From NCBI RefSeq assembly GCF_003627755.1, contig NZ_CP032694.1, positions 3,277,501 through 3,341,500 of the forward strand: a stretch of 64,000 nucleotides of DNA, read 5' to 3'. Both the position numbers and the translations under genes were made by a program. Every line of letters starts with the position of its first letter. Position 1 is the first letter of the stretch. Below, one piece after another: positions 33,389 to 42,000 of this stretch. The notes below the pieces were generated by a model that was given only the letters and a program-made list of their open reading frames with translations, was not told the origin of the DNA and searched no databases. This DNA comes from Rhizobium jaguaris (GTDB taxonomy: Bacteria; Pseudomonadota; Alphaproteobacteria; Rhizobiales; Rhizobiaceae).

Positions 33389-33897
33389 TAGGCCCGGTCG
33401 AAATAGATGAGCCCCTGCCCGCCGTCGCGCAGGCGGATGGCATCGACTTCGCACATCAGGATATCATGCGTTCCGCCATCGGCGCGATGCACGATACGGC
33501 AATCGAACGAAACGAGCGCATCCTCCAATGCCGGCGCGCCGGTTGACAGTTCCGACCATGCAGCTGCGGCAAAACGCTCCGCTACCGGCGTCTTGCCGCC
33601 AAAGAGGCGCGACAGGTCCTGATGTCCCTCCGAAAGCACGTTCACGCAAAGCACACCATTTTCCGTGACCGCCGGATGAACCGAAGCCGTGCGGTTGAGA
33701 CAAACCAGCAGCGTCGGCGGATTGTCGGTGACGCTGCAAACGGCTGTTGCGGCAAACCCTGCCAGCCCAGCCGGTCCATTGGTCGTCACGATGCTGACAG
33801 CGGCTGCCATCCGCGCCATGGCGTTGCGAAACTCGGATTTGACCACATCGGGATCGGCGACAGGCACAGCCCTCTCGATCGCTACGGATGTTTTCAT
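33364..33897 (-). CDS. Flavin reductase (FMN reductase domain) family protein
   Basis: The 177-residue protein has the split-barrel flavin reductase pattern: [44 protein letters not shown] and [19 protein letters not shown]. It should reduce FMN or FAD with NAD(P)H and hand it to a two-component monooxygenase; no such oxygenase is nearby. The second ATG (33897) has AGGA at 6 bases, while the first (33903) touches it, so the second is preferred. The 3' end overlaps the convergent hydrolase by 25 bp. Confidence 0.9.
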   Translation of the reverse strand: MKTSVAIERAVPVADPDVVKSEFRNAMARMAAAVSIVTTNGPAGLAGFAATAVCSVTDNPPTLLVCLNRTASVHPAVTENGVLCVNVLSEGHQDLSRLFGGKTPVAERFAAAAWSELSTGAPALEDALVSFDCRIVHRADGGTHDILMCEVDAIRLRDGGQGLIYFDRAYHPAGSAE

Positions 33898-34120
33898 GTT
33901 CATTCCTGTGTCCCCACAACTGGCGCCGGATGTGGGCAAAAGTAGTGGGTCGCGAGGCTTATCTCAAGCAATGGCGTTTCACTGGACCGGTATCGGAGGA
34001 GCAATTAGTTTTCTATAAAATCTATAAACAAAAAGAAAAGCAATCCTGCGAACCCCTTTCGTACATCCCTTGAATTCTGAAACGCATCATGTTGACACCA
34101 TCGACCAAGGATCTTATAAC

Positions 34121-34134
34121 TGAGGATGTACTCA
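34121..34134. promoter_or_regulatory. TetR operator, copy 1 (before the TetR gene)
   Basis: TGAGGATGTACTCA is an imperfect palindrome (TGAG-N6-CTCA) followed by CTCA. The same ATGTACTCACTCA word recurs before the SDR gene at 34753, which is strong evidence for a shared operator. Confidence 0.75.
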
Positions 34135-34150
34135 CTCATTAAATGAAGCC

Positions 34151-34723
34151 ATGGCACGTCCCCTCAGTGAAGAAAAGCGCAACGCCATTTTAGCGGCAGC
34201 GGCCGAGGCCGTCGGCTCGCTTGGCGTTTCCGCCTCCACGGCGAAGATCGCCAAGGATGCCGGCATCGCCGAGGGAACATTGTTCGTCTATTTCCCGACG
34301 AAGGACGACCTGCTCAATGAACTCTACCTTGCGCTCAAAGCGGACATGAAGGCTGCCATCGCCGCCGGCTATCCGACAGAGGCGAGCGTGAAAGAGCGTT
34401 GCGAACATCTGTGGAACCAGTCCATCGATTGGGGCGCGAAAAACCCGGCAAAACGGAGAGCCTTGCGGCAGCTCGGCGTTTCGGACAAAGTGACCGAGGC
34501 GAGCCGCAAGGCCGGCATGGCTGCCTTCCGCGACATTCAATCGATGCTGGACGAAGGTTTTCAGTCAGGCATTTTACGGCAGCAGCCGAAGGACATGCTT
34601 GGCGCCACCACCGACGTGCTGACAGATATGGTCCTCGAATTCATCCACCGGGATCCCGGCAATATCGAAAGCTACCGGCGCGCAGGCTTCGAGACCTACT
34701 GGGGCGCAATTTCCAATAAATGA
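34151..34723 (+). CDS. TetR/AcrR-family transcriptional regulator
   Basis: The 190-residue protein has the N-terminal TetR HTH (RNAILAAAAEAVGSLGVSASTAKIAKDAGIAEGTLFVYFPTKDDLLNELYL) and a helical ligand-binding C-terminal domain. The same palindromic word stands before this gene and before the SDR gene 53 bp downstream, so it probably represses both itself and the SDR gene. The ATG at 34151 begins the conserved MARPLSEEKR. Confidence 0.93.
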   Translation: MARPLSEEKRNAILAAAAEAVGSLGVSASTAKIAKDAGIAEGTLFVYFPTKDDLLNELYLALKADMKAAIAAGYPTEASVKERCEHLWNQSIDWGAKNPAKRRALRQLGVSDKVTEASRKAGMAAFRDIQSMLDEGFQSGILRQQPKDMLGATTDVLTDMVLEFIHRDPGNIESYRRAGFETYWGAISNK

Positions 34724-34746
34724 GCTCTTTTTATTTCGACAAATAA

Positions 34747-34760
34747 TGAGCATGTACTCA
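34747..34760. promoter_or_regulatory. TetR operator, copy 2 (before the SDR gene)
   Basis: TGAGCATGTACTCA matches the copy at 34121-34134 in 13 of 14 positions. It ends 16 bp before the SDR start codon and immediately before the AAGGAGA ribosome-binding site. Confidence 0.75.
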
Positions 34761-34776
34761 CTCAAAGGAGACAGAG

Positions 34777-35646
34777 ATGTCAAAGACATGGTTGATAACA
34801 GGAAGCGCCAATGGATTGGGGCGTACGCTCGCCGAGGCCGTTCTCGACAGTGGCGACCGTCTAGTGGCGACGGCACGCAATCCGGGCCGGCTCGATGACC
34901 TGACCAAGCAGTATGGCGATCGGATCAAGGTCGCCGCCCTTGACGTAACCGACGCCGTTGCGGCGAGAGCGGCAGTCCAAACTGCCGTCGATACCTTCGG
35001 CGGCCTCGACGTGCTCGTCAATAATGCCGGTTTCGGGCATATGTCACCGTTCGAACAGGCATCGGAAGAAGAGTTCAAGGCGCAGATCGATACGAACTTC
35101 TACGGTGTCGTCAACCTGACGCGGGCCGCCCTGCCCATCATGCGCGCGCAGCGCTCCGGCCACATCATCAACATCTCCTCCGTGGGCGGTCGCACCAGCA
35201 TACCGGGCCTCAGCGCCTATCAAGCCGCCAAATGGGCAGTCGGCGGCTTCACCGAGGTCCTCGCCAAAGAGGTCACGTCTTTCGGCGTCAAGGTCATTGC
35301 GCTCGAGCCCGGCGGCATGCGTACCAACTGGGCTCAGACCGCCGCAGGCACGGATGTCGAGCTGCTGCCCGACTATCAACCGAGTGTCGGTGCTGTCTAT
35401 GGCATGCTGAAGCACCTCGCGGGCAAGGAATTCGGCGATCCGCAAAAGATCGCGAAGGTGATCCTCGATCTGGTTCAAAGGGACACTCTGCCCAACCACC
35501 TCCTCCTCGGCAGCGATGCTCTCTTCGTCTTCGGCCTGGCGGAAGCGGCACGCACAAAGGCAGCGGCGGAATGGGAACAAGTCAGCCGCTCAACTGACTT
35601 CGAGGGCAGCGACGTCTCGGTCTTCACAGGCGGCGCGCTCGAATGA
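34777..35646 (+). CDS. Short-chain dehydrogenase/reductase (SDR)
   Basis: This 289-residue SDR has TGSANGLGRTLAEA at the N-terminus, NNAGFGHMSPFE, IINISSVGGRTSIPGLSAYQAAKWA (catalytic Ser and the Tyr-x3-Lys motif YQAAK) and a long C-terminal extension. It is an NAD(P)-dependent oxidoreductase of unknown substrate. A good AAGGAGA precedes the ATG. Its promoter carries the same operator as the TetR gene. Confidence 0.92.
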   Translation: MSKTWLITGSANGLGRTLAEAVLDSGDRLVATARNPGRLDDLTKQYGDRIKVAALDVTDAVAARAAVQTAVDTFGGLDVLVNNAGFGHMSPFEQASEEEFKAQIDTNFYGVVNLTRAALPIMRAQRSGHIINISSVGGRTSIPGLSAYQAAKWAVGGFTEVLAKEVTSFGVKVIALEPGGMRTNWAQTAAGTDVELLPDYQPSVGAVYGMLKHLAGKEFGDPQKIAKVILDLVQRDTLPNHLLLGSDALFVFGLAEAARTKAAAEWEQVSRSTDFEGSDVSVFTGGALE

Positions 35647-35801
35647 ACCGCGGACAGCATCGCGGCCGACTACGGCCGCGATGCCCGTTCCGCCGGATGT
35701 GCACACAAAAAGGCAGCGGCACGCCCGCAAATTGATGCTTTCCCCCGCCATCATGCTTGCCGTATCCGTTGTGAAAGAGAAGCACATGAGAGGAAATGGC
35801 G

Positions 35802-36599
35802 ATGGCAAAGCCCTTCTATTGGAACGAACTGACCACCTATGATTTCGCCGGCCTCTCGCCCGACACCACGATCGCCATCCTGCCGATCGCCTCGACCGAA
35901 CAGCATGGTCCACATCTGCCGATCGCGACCGACGTCGCCATCGCCAATGGCATGCTGGCCGAGTTGAGGGCACAACGCCCGGACGACCTCGACTTCCTGG
36001 TGCTACCGACCCAGGAAATCGGCAAGGCCAACGAACATATCTACGGCCCCGGCACGCTCTCCCTCAGCGCCGAGCTGCTGATCCCGGTCTGGACGGCGGT
36101 CGGCGCGAAGGTTGCCGAAGCCGGCATTCGCAAGATGGTGATCGTCAATTCCCATGGCGGCAATCTCGACATCATGGGCATCGTTGCGCGCGAACTGCGC
36201 GTGCGCTACCAGATGGCGGTCGTCGCCACGCAATGGACGCGCTTCGGCACGCCGGACGGCATGATCAGCGACCATGAGCAGCGCTACGGCATCCATGGCG
36301 GCGACGTCGAAACCTCGCTGATGCTGCATTTCCGCCCCGAGCTGGTACGGATGGACAAGGCTGAAAACTTCGTCTCCAAGGCGGAATGGATGAAGGAGCA
36401 GTCGAAATACCTGCAGCCGCTGCCGCCGCATTCACTTGCCTGGATCGCCCATGATCTCAATCCCAATGGCGTTGTCGGCGATGCCGCCAACGGCACGGCG
36501 GAAAAAGGCGCGCTCATCTGCCGCCATCAAGTGCAGGGCTTCATCGAAATGCTGCGCGATCTCCGGGACTACCCCTTGTCGAACCTCTATTCGAAATAG
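35802..36599 (+). CDS. Creatininase-family amidohydrolase
   Basis: The 265-residue protein has the creatininase fold motifs: ILPIASTEQHGPHLPIATD with metal ligands Glu, His and Asp, IVNSHGGN, and HGGDVETSLML with a further Glu. Family members hydrolyse cyclic amides such as creatinine, or formamides in flavin and pyrimidine pathways (ArfB-like). The ATG at 35802 has AGAGG at 8 bases; that at 35796 leaves only 2. It lies 1.1 kb upstream of the amidohydrolase/oxidase operon but converges on its LysR gene, so cotranscription is not possible. Confidence 0.88.
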   Translation: MAKPFYWNELTTYDFAGLSPDTTIAILPIASTEQHGPHLPIATDVAIANGMLAELRAQRPDDLDFLVLPTQEIGKANEHIYGPGTLSLSAELLIPVWTAVGAKVAEAGIRKMVIVNSHGGNLDIMGIVARELRVRYQMAVVATQWTRFGTPDGMISDHEQRYGIHGGDVETSLMLHFRPELVRMDKAENFVSKAEWMKEQSKYLQPLPPHSLAWIAHDLNPNGVVGDAANGTAEKGALICRHQVQGFIEMLRDLRDYPLSNLYSK

Positions 36600-37567
36600 G
36601 CTTCCGGCCGGCGGCGTTCCGATGCTGCCGAAATGTGCCCTTTCGCCTGCAGCTCCTCCACCAGGCCGGCCAGTTCGGCGAGCAGATATTCCACGAACAG
36701 GCTGGTCGCCGCATCGAGCGGCGCACGCGTGCGGGCAAAGAGCTTCATCGGCTGATGCCGCGAATGCGGCTCGGCGATCGACCGGAATACGAGTTCGCCG
36801 CGCCGACATTCGGTGATGACGTCGAGCGGGTTCAACAGCGTCAGCCCCGCCCCGCATTTGACGAGCTGCTTCAACATCTCCGACGCGTTGGTTTCCAGTA
36901 CGGGTTCCACCTGCACCGATAGCCGCGCCAGCGTCAGATTGATGACGTCGCGCAGGCTGGTGCCAGGCTGCGCCAGCAGCAGCCGCTCCTCCACGACATC
37001 GGCAAGATTGATCGGCCCCGGCCCGATCAGCGGATGCCCCGGCGGCAGCACGACGCCGATCGGGATGTCGAAATTGCCGAGCGAACGGATGCCCGGTGTC
37101 GCTGGGATGTTGAAGCCAAGGCCGATATCGACTTCGCCTGACAGGACCGGCGCCATCGTCGTCGAGCCGGCATCGTTGCGCAACTGGATAAAGACGCGCG
37201 GATGTTCGGAGAGAAAGCGCGCAATGATCTCCGGCAGCGGCCCGGAGGCAAGGCCGACGGTCGTGACGATCCTAACCTTGCCGGCCTGCTGCATCTTCAG
37301 ACTGCGGATGCGTCCTTCCAGCCGCTCGTAATTCTTCAGCACCTCGCGGATATGCTCGATGCAGAGCTCGCCTGCCGCCGTCAGCCTGAGGCCGCGCGGC
37401 AGCCGTTCGAACAGCGGCGCTCCCATCTCTTCTTCCAGCGCCAGGATCTGCCGGTTGATGGCGGAGGACGCCACATTGAGCCTCGCCGCCGCCTTGCGGA
37501 TCGAGCCGCAGCGGGCAATCTCATTGATGTAAAGAAGCCGTCTCGAGTGCAGCATGCGCATCCCCAT
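36587..37567 (-). CDS. LysR-family transcriptional regulator
   Basis: The 326-residue protein has the N-terminal LysR HTH (LLYINEIARCGSIRKAAARLNVASSAINRQILALEEEMGAPLFER) and a periplasmic-binding-protein-like effector domain (VRIVTTVGLASGPLPEIIARFL). It is divergent from the ABC importer operon and probably controls it. The exact start is uncertain among ATGs at 37603, 37567 and 37555. Its last 13 bp overlap the convergent creatininase-family gene. Confidence 0.9.
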   Translation of the reverse strand: MGMRMLHSRRLLYINEIARCGSIRKAAARLNVASSAINRQILALEEEMGAPLFERLPRGLRLTAAGELCIEHIREVLKNYERLEGRIRSLKMQQAGKVRIVTTVGLASGPLPEIIARFLSEHPRVFIQLRNDAGSTTMAPVLSGEVDIGLGFNIPATPGIRSLGNFDIPIGVVLPPGHPLIGPGPINLADVVEERLLLAQPGTSLRDVINLTLARLSVQVEPVLETNASEMLKQLVKCGAGLTLLNPLDVITECRRGELVFRSIAEPHSRHQPMKLFARTRAPLDAATSLFVEYLLAELAGLVEELQAKGHISAASERRRPEAYFE

Positions 37568-37616
37568 TGCATAAATTTTGCCCAGGCCGCACAATTTAGG
37601 CACAGGTGCGTGCTGA

Positions 37617-37633
37617 GATGCCTAAAAGGCATC
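37617..37633. promoter_or_regulatory. Palindrome between LysR gene and ABC operon
   Basis: GATGCC-TAAAA-GGCATC is a perfect inverted repeat, with further partial symmetry outward (GTGCG on the left, GCGCAC on the right). It lies 50 bp before the LysR start and 107 bp before the ABC operon start: the usual place for a LysR site. Confidence 0.55.
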
Positions 37634-37739
37634 AATGCGCACGAATTTTGATGCTTTTCAAAGCGCGACGCAATCGCTCAAATGCGGAAAATGGGCGTCA
37701 ATCGCGGCGTCCCATGGCAGATAAGGGGAACAACCGGCC

Positions 37740-38756
37740 ATGTCCAATGCATTGAAGACCAAAGCATTTCTCGCCGTCATGAGCCTCGTGGCCGCTGTCG
37801 CCGCGGCACAGCCGGCGAACGCCCTCGACAAGGTGACCTATGGGACCAACTGGCTGGCGGAGGCAGAACATGGCGGCTTCTACCAGGCGATTGCCGATGG
37901 CACCTACAAAAAATACGGCCTGGATGTCGAAATTGTCCAGGGTGGCCCCAATGCTGCCAACCAGGCGCTGCTGATTTCCGGCAAGATCGATTTCTACATG
38001 GGTAGCCCACAACAGGAAATCGATGCCGTCAAACAGGGCATCCCGATCGTCGACGTTGCCGCCATCTTCCAGAAGGACCCACAGGTGCTGATCGCCCATC
38101 CGGACGCCGGCGTCGACAAATTCGAGGATCTCGCCAAGCTGCCGACGATCTTCCTTGGCAAGGACGGCTACGTCACGTTCTTCGAATGGATGAAGGCCAA
38201 TTTCCCCGGCTTCAAGGACGAACAATACAAGCCCTATAATTTCAGCCCGGCGCCGTTCCTCGCCGACAAGCAGTCGGCGCAGCAGGGTTATCTGACCTCC
38301 GAACCCTATGAAATCCAGAAGCAGACCGGCTGGGAACCGAAGGTCTTCCTGCTCGCCGACAGCGGCTATTCGCCCTATTCGACGATGATCACCACGCAGA
38401 CGTCGCTCGTTCAGAAGAACCCAGACCTCGTGCAGCGTTTCGTCAGCGCCTCGATCGAGGGCTGGTACAACTATCTCTACGGCGACAACAAGGCGGCCAA
38501 CGAGCTGATCAAGAAGGACAATCCGGATATGACGGACGGCCAGATCGCCTATTCCATTGCCAAGATGAAGGAATACGGCATTGTCGAATCCGGCGACGGG
38601 CTGGACAAGGGCATCGGCTGCATCACCGACGCGCACTACAAGAAATTCTTCGACGAAATGGTGCAGATCAAGGTGTTTACCGCCGATACGGATTACAAGA
38701 AAGCCTTTGACCCGCAGTTCGCCTGCAAGGGCGTCGGCATGTCGCTGAAGAAGTGA
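37740..38756 (+). CDS. ABC transporter substrate-binding protein (NMT1/THI5-like)
   Basis: The 338-residue protein has an N-terminal signal peptide ending around AAAQPANA and the NMT1/THI5 fold: KVTYGTNWLAEAEHGGFYQAIADGTYKKYGLDVEIVQGG, SGKIDFYMGSP. The family binds pyrimidine-like, sulfonate-like or other heterocyclic ligands in the periplasm. It heads a run with ATPase, permease, a cytosine-deaminase-like enzyme and an FAD-linked oxidase, so the ligand is likely their substrate. Confidence 0.93.
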   Translation: MSNALKTKAFLAVMSLVAAVAAAQPANALDKVTYGTNWLAEAEHGGFYQAIADGTYKKYGLDVEIVQGGPNAANQALLISGKIDFYMGSPQQEIDAVKQGIPIVDVAAIFQKDPQVLIAHPDAGVDKFEDLAKLPTIFLGKDGYVTFFEWMKANFPGFKDEQYKPYNFSPAPFLADKQSAQQGYLTSEPYEIQKQTGWEPKVFLLADSGYSPYSTMITTQTSLVQKNPDLVQRFVSASIEGWYNYLYGDNKAANELIKKDNPDMTDGQIAYSIAKMKEYGIVESGDGLDKGIGCITDAHYKKFFDEMVQIKVFTADTDYKKAFDPQFACKGVGMSLKK

Positions 38757-38772
38757 CGGTCAAGCAGAGCAG

Positions 38773-38811
38773 CCCCTCATCCTCGCCCCCTCCCCGCTCG
38801 CGGGGAGGGGG
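38773..38811 (+). repeat. GC-rich palindromic intergenic element, left copy
   Basis: CCCCTCATCCTCGCCCCCTC leads into CCCCGCTCGCGGGG, a stem-forming palindrome. It is related, in inverted orientation, to the element at 38907-38947. Such CCCTC...CCCCGC elements are common between genes in alphaproteobacterial genomes. Confidence 0.75.
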
Positions 38812-38906
38812 AACGACAGAGCAAAGGGCGCGATCGCCGAACAACAAGAGCTGCAACTGCCGCCATAGGCTATGGTGATTGAGATCGGCAGGCATGAACA
38901 CGATAG

Positions 38907-38947
38907 TCCCCTCTCCCCGCTAGCGGGGAGAGGGTAAGGGTGAGGGG
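38907..38947 (-). repeat. GC-rich palindromic intergenic element, right copy
   Basis: CCCCTCTCCCCGCTAGCGGGG then AGAGGGTAAGGGTGAGGGG is the inverse counterpart of the left copy. Together they could fold the 240-bp gap between substrate-binding and ATPase genes into a large stem, which might lower downstream expression or protect upstream mRNA. Confidence 0.75.
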
Positions 38948-38995
38948 CAATTCTTGCTCTGAAGCCGATTGCTGACATCGACAGAGAGCCAGAGC

Positions 38996-39820
38996 ATGAC
39001 CATACCCAATGCAACCGCTGCCCCCACGACAGAAGCACGCAAGCGGCCGCTGGTCGTGATGGAACAGGTCTCCAAAGTCTTCTCCAACGGCACGCTGGCG
39101 CTCTCCGGCATGTCGATCAACGTTGAAAGCGGCGAGTTCATCAGCCTGCTCGGCCCCTCCGGCTGCGGCAAGTCGACGGCGCTGCGCATCATCGCCGGCC
39201 TCGGTGGCGCCTCCAGCGGCACCATCGACTGGCCGAGTTCACGCATCAATTCCGGGGGCCTGCCGGAAGGCGATATCGGTTTCGTCTTCCAGGAGCCGAC
39301 ACTGCTGCCGTGGAAGACCGTCTTCGGCAATGTCCATCTGCCTATAAAACTGCGCGGCGTTTCCAAAGTCGCGGCCTACGACCAGATCATGGGAACATTG
39401 GCGACCGTCGGTCTGCAGGATTTCGCCGACGCCTATCCGCGCGAATTGTCCGGCGGCATGAAGATGCGCGTCTCCATCGCCCGTGCGCTGGTCACCAAGC
39501 CGAAGCTGCTGCTGATGGACGAGCCCTTTGCGGCGCTCGACGAGATCACCCGTCAGAAGCTCAACGACGATGTGCTGCGGCTATGGAAGAACACCGGCAT
39601 CACGGTGATCTTCGTCACCCATTCCGTCTACGAGTCCGCCTATCTCTCAAACCGCATCGTCGTGATGAAAGCGCGCCCCGGCCGTGTCCACGCCGATTTT
39701 CCACTGGACACCAGCGGCGAACGCGACCTCCTTTACCGGTCTTCCGAAGAATACCGGCAGGTTTGTGAGAAGGTGTCCCGTTCCCTGATCGAGGCCATTG
39801 GTTGGCCGGAGGCGCATTGA
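38996..39820 (+). CDS. ABC transporter ATP-binding protein
   Basis: The 274-residue ATPase has Walker A GPSGCGKST, Q-loop FVFQEPTLLPW, the LSGGM signature, Walker B LLLMDEPFAALD and the switch His (VTHSVYES). The type is that of nitrate/sulfonate/taurine (SsuB-like) importers. The ATG at 38996 starts MTIPNATAAP; an alternative at 38969 is weaker. It overlaps the permease start (TGATG), so translation is coupled. Confidence 0.95.
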   Translation: MTIPNATAAPTTEARKRPLVVMEQVSKVFSNGTLALSGMSINVESGEFISLLGPSGCGKSTALRIIAGLGGASSGTIDWPSSRINSGGLPEGDIGFVFQEPTLLPWKTVFGNVHLPIKLRGVSKVAAYDQIMGTLATVGLQDFADAYPRELSGGMKMRVSIARALVTKPKLLLMDEPFAALDEITRQKLNDDVLRLWKNTGITVIFVTHSVYESAYLSNRIVVMKARPGRVHADFPLDTSGERDLLYRSSEEYRQVCEKVSRSLIEAIGWPEAH

Positions 39821-40686
39821 TGAGCGACAGCACCAGCCTACACGTCAGCCTCTCGACAGAAGCGGCCAATGTGCCATCCGAACCCGCCGTCCGGACTGGA
39901 AATGCCGAACGCTCGCTCGGCATTCTGGTACCGCTGCTGACCGTCGCCATCCTGATCGTCCTTTGGCAACTTCTCGTCGTCGGCGCCAACATTCCGCAAT
40001 ATATTCTGCCCAGTCCGCTCGCCGTCGCGAAATCGCTCGTGTCGGACTGGGGCATCCTCTCGCCGGCGCTCTGGGTGACGACCGAGATCACCTTCATCTC
40101 GCTGGCGCTGGCGCTGATCGGCGGCGTCGGCTTTGCGATTTTCCTCGTGCAGTCGCGCTGGATCGAACTCGCCTTCTATCCGCTCGCCGTCATCCTGCAG
40201 GTGACACCGATCGTGGCGATCGCGCCGTTGATCCTGATCTACGCTCCGACCCGCGAATCAGCTCTGCTGATCTGCGGTTTCCTCGTCGCCTTCTTCCCGA
40301 TCCTCTCCAATATGGTGCAGGGGCTGAAGAGCGTCGACCACAACCTTCTGAACCTCTTCGATCTCTACGGCGCCTCGCGCTGGCAGACGCTGTTGCATCT
40401 GAAGCTGCCGGCAGCCCAGCCCTATTTCATGACAGGCCTCAGGATCGGCGGCGGCCTGTCGCTGATCGCCTCAGTGGTCGCTGAATTCGCCGCGGGTTCT
40501 GGCGGCCCCAACTCCGGCCTTGCCTTCCGGCTGCTGGAAGCGCAATACCGCCAGAACATGCCGCGCCTGTTTGCCGCCCTGCTGCTGCTTTCGGCGCTCG
40601 GCGTCGCCATCTTCGCCCTCACTTCCTTCATCTCATGGCTGAGCCTGCATCGCTGGCACGAAAGCAGCCTCAAGCGGGAGAACTGA
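39820..40686 (+). CDS. ABC transporter permease (SsuC/NitT-type)
   Basis: This 288-residue inner-membrane permease has about six transmembrane helices and the binding-protein-dependent transport loop LYGASRWQTLLHLKLPAAQPYFMTGLRIGGGLSLIASVVAEF, which contacts the ATPase. It begins at the ATG inside the ATPase stop (39820) and ends in TGATG with the amidohydrolase gene. One permease gene suggests a homodimeric channel. Confidence 0.95.
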   Translation: MSDSTSLHVSLSTEAANVPSEPAVRTGNAERSLGILVPLLTVAILIVLWQLLVVGANIPQYILPSPLAVAKSLVSDWGILSPALWVTTEITFISLALALIGGVGFAIFLVQSRWIELAFYPLAVILQVTPIVAIAPLILIYAPTRESALLICGFLVAFFPILSNMVQGLKSVDHNLLNLFDLYGASRWQTLLHLKLPAAQPYFMTGLRIGGGLSLIASVVAEFAAGSGGPNSGLAFRLLEAQYRQNMPRLFAALLLLSALGVAIFALTSFISWLSLHRWHESSLKREN

Positions 40687-41999
40687 TGTCCTACTCCTTC
40701 ATGTCCCCGCCGAACGCGGCGCGCTTCGTGCTGAGCAACGCCACCGTCCCCGCCGTGACGCTTGCCGGCTTCACCGGCTCGGCAAGTGAGGGCCTTATGA
40801 AAGCCGACATCGTCGTTGCGGATGGTCTCATCAAGGACATCCTGCCGGCCGGCAGTGCGCCGGCGGAATTCGCCAAGGCGGACATGAGGGACGGCATGGT
40901 CTGGCCGACCTTCGCCGACATGCACACCCATATCGACAAGGGCCATATCTGGGAGCGCCGCGCCAATCCGGACGGCAGTTTCATGGGCGCTCTCGACGCC
41001 GTGCGTGCCGATCGCGAGGCCAATTGGTCGGCTGACGATGTCAGGAAGCGGATGGAATTTTCGCTGCGCTCAGCCTACGTCCACGGCACCAGCCTGATCC
41101 GCACCCATCTCGATTCGCTGGCGCCGCAGCACCGCATTTCTTTCGAGGTGTTCTCGGCGGTGCGCGAAGCCTGGAAAGACAAGATCGCGCTGCAGGCCGT
41201 CGCCCTCTTCCCGCTCGATGCCATGACCGAGGACGCCTTCTTCACCGACCTCCTCATGGTGATCCGCGATGCCGGCGGCCTGATCGGTGGCGTCACGCAG
41301 ATGAACCCCGATATCGACCGCCAGCTCGACAAGCTGATCCGCGCCGCCGCGGACAACGGCCTGGACATCGACTTGCACGTCGACGAAACGGAAGACAAAC
41401 AGGTTCTGACGCTTAGGGCGATTGCCGAGGCGGTGCTGCGCAACGGCTTCACCGGCAAGGTCACCGCGGGCCATTGCTGCTCTCTTGCGCGTCAGGACGA
41501 GGATGTTGCTGTCGCCACCATCGATCTCGTCGCCAAGGCGGGGATTTCGGTGGTCTCGCTGCCGATGTGCAATATGTATCTGCAGGACCGGCATACGGGC
41601 CGTACACCGCGCTGGCGTGGCGTCACCCTTCTGCACGAGCTGGCGGCCGCCGGCGTGCCAACTGCGGTTGCCTCCGACAATATCCGCGATCCCTTCTACG
41701 CCTATGGCGATCTCGATCCCGTCGAGGTCTTCCGCGAGGCTGTCCGCATCCTGCATCTCGACCATCCGCTGGATACCGCCGCCCGGGTGATCACCACGTC
41801 TCCTTCAGCCATTGTTGGCCGCCCCGATATTGGCCGTATCGCCGTGGGCGGCCTCGCCGATCTCGTCCTCTTCAGCGCCAGGCGCTGGAGCGAATTCCTC
41901 TCCCGTCCGCAGTCCGACCGTGTCGTCCTTCGCAAAGGCAAAGTGATTGACCGTAGCCTGCCGGATTACCGCGAACTCGATACCGTTATTGGAGCGTGA
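40686..41999 (+). CDS. Cytosine-deaminase-like amidohydrolase
   Basis: The 437-residue protein belongs to the CodA-like branch of the amidohydrolase superfamily. ADMHTHIDKGHIW holds the metal-binding His-x-His and the family's Lys; LDIDLHVDETED, VTAGHCCSLA, and PTAVASDNIRDPFY (metal Asp) complete the active site. It should deaminate a ring amine of a pyrimidine, triazine or related heterocycle. The start overlaps the permease stop. A frame from 40635 lies within the permease gene. Confidence 0.92.
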   Translation: MSYSFMSPPNAARFVLSNATVPAVTLAGFTGSASEGLMKADIVVADGLIKDILPAGSAPAEFAKADMRDGMVWPTFADMHTHIDKGHIWERRANPDGSFMGALDAVRADREANWSADDVRKRMEFSLRSAYVHGTSLIRTHLDSLAPQHRISFEVFSAVREAWKDKIALQAVALFPLDAMTEDAFFTDLLMVIRDAGGLIGGVTQMNPDIDRQLDKLIRAAADNGLDIDLHVDETEDKQVLTLRAIAEAVLRNGFTGKVTAGHCCSLARQDEDVAVATIDLVAKAGISVVSLPMCNMYLQDRHTGRTPRWRGVTLLHELAAAGVPTAVASDNIRDPFYAYGDLDPVEVFREAVRILHLDHPLDTAARVITTSPSAIVGRPDIGRIAVGGLADLVLFSARRWSEFLSRPQSDRVVLRKGKVIDRSLPDYRELDTVIGA

Positions 42000-42000
42000 C

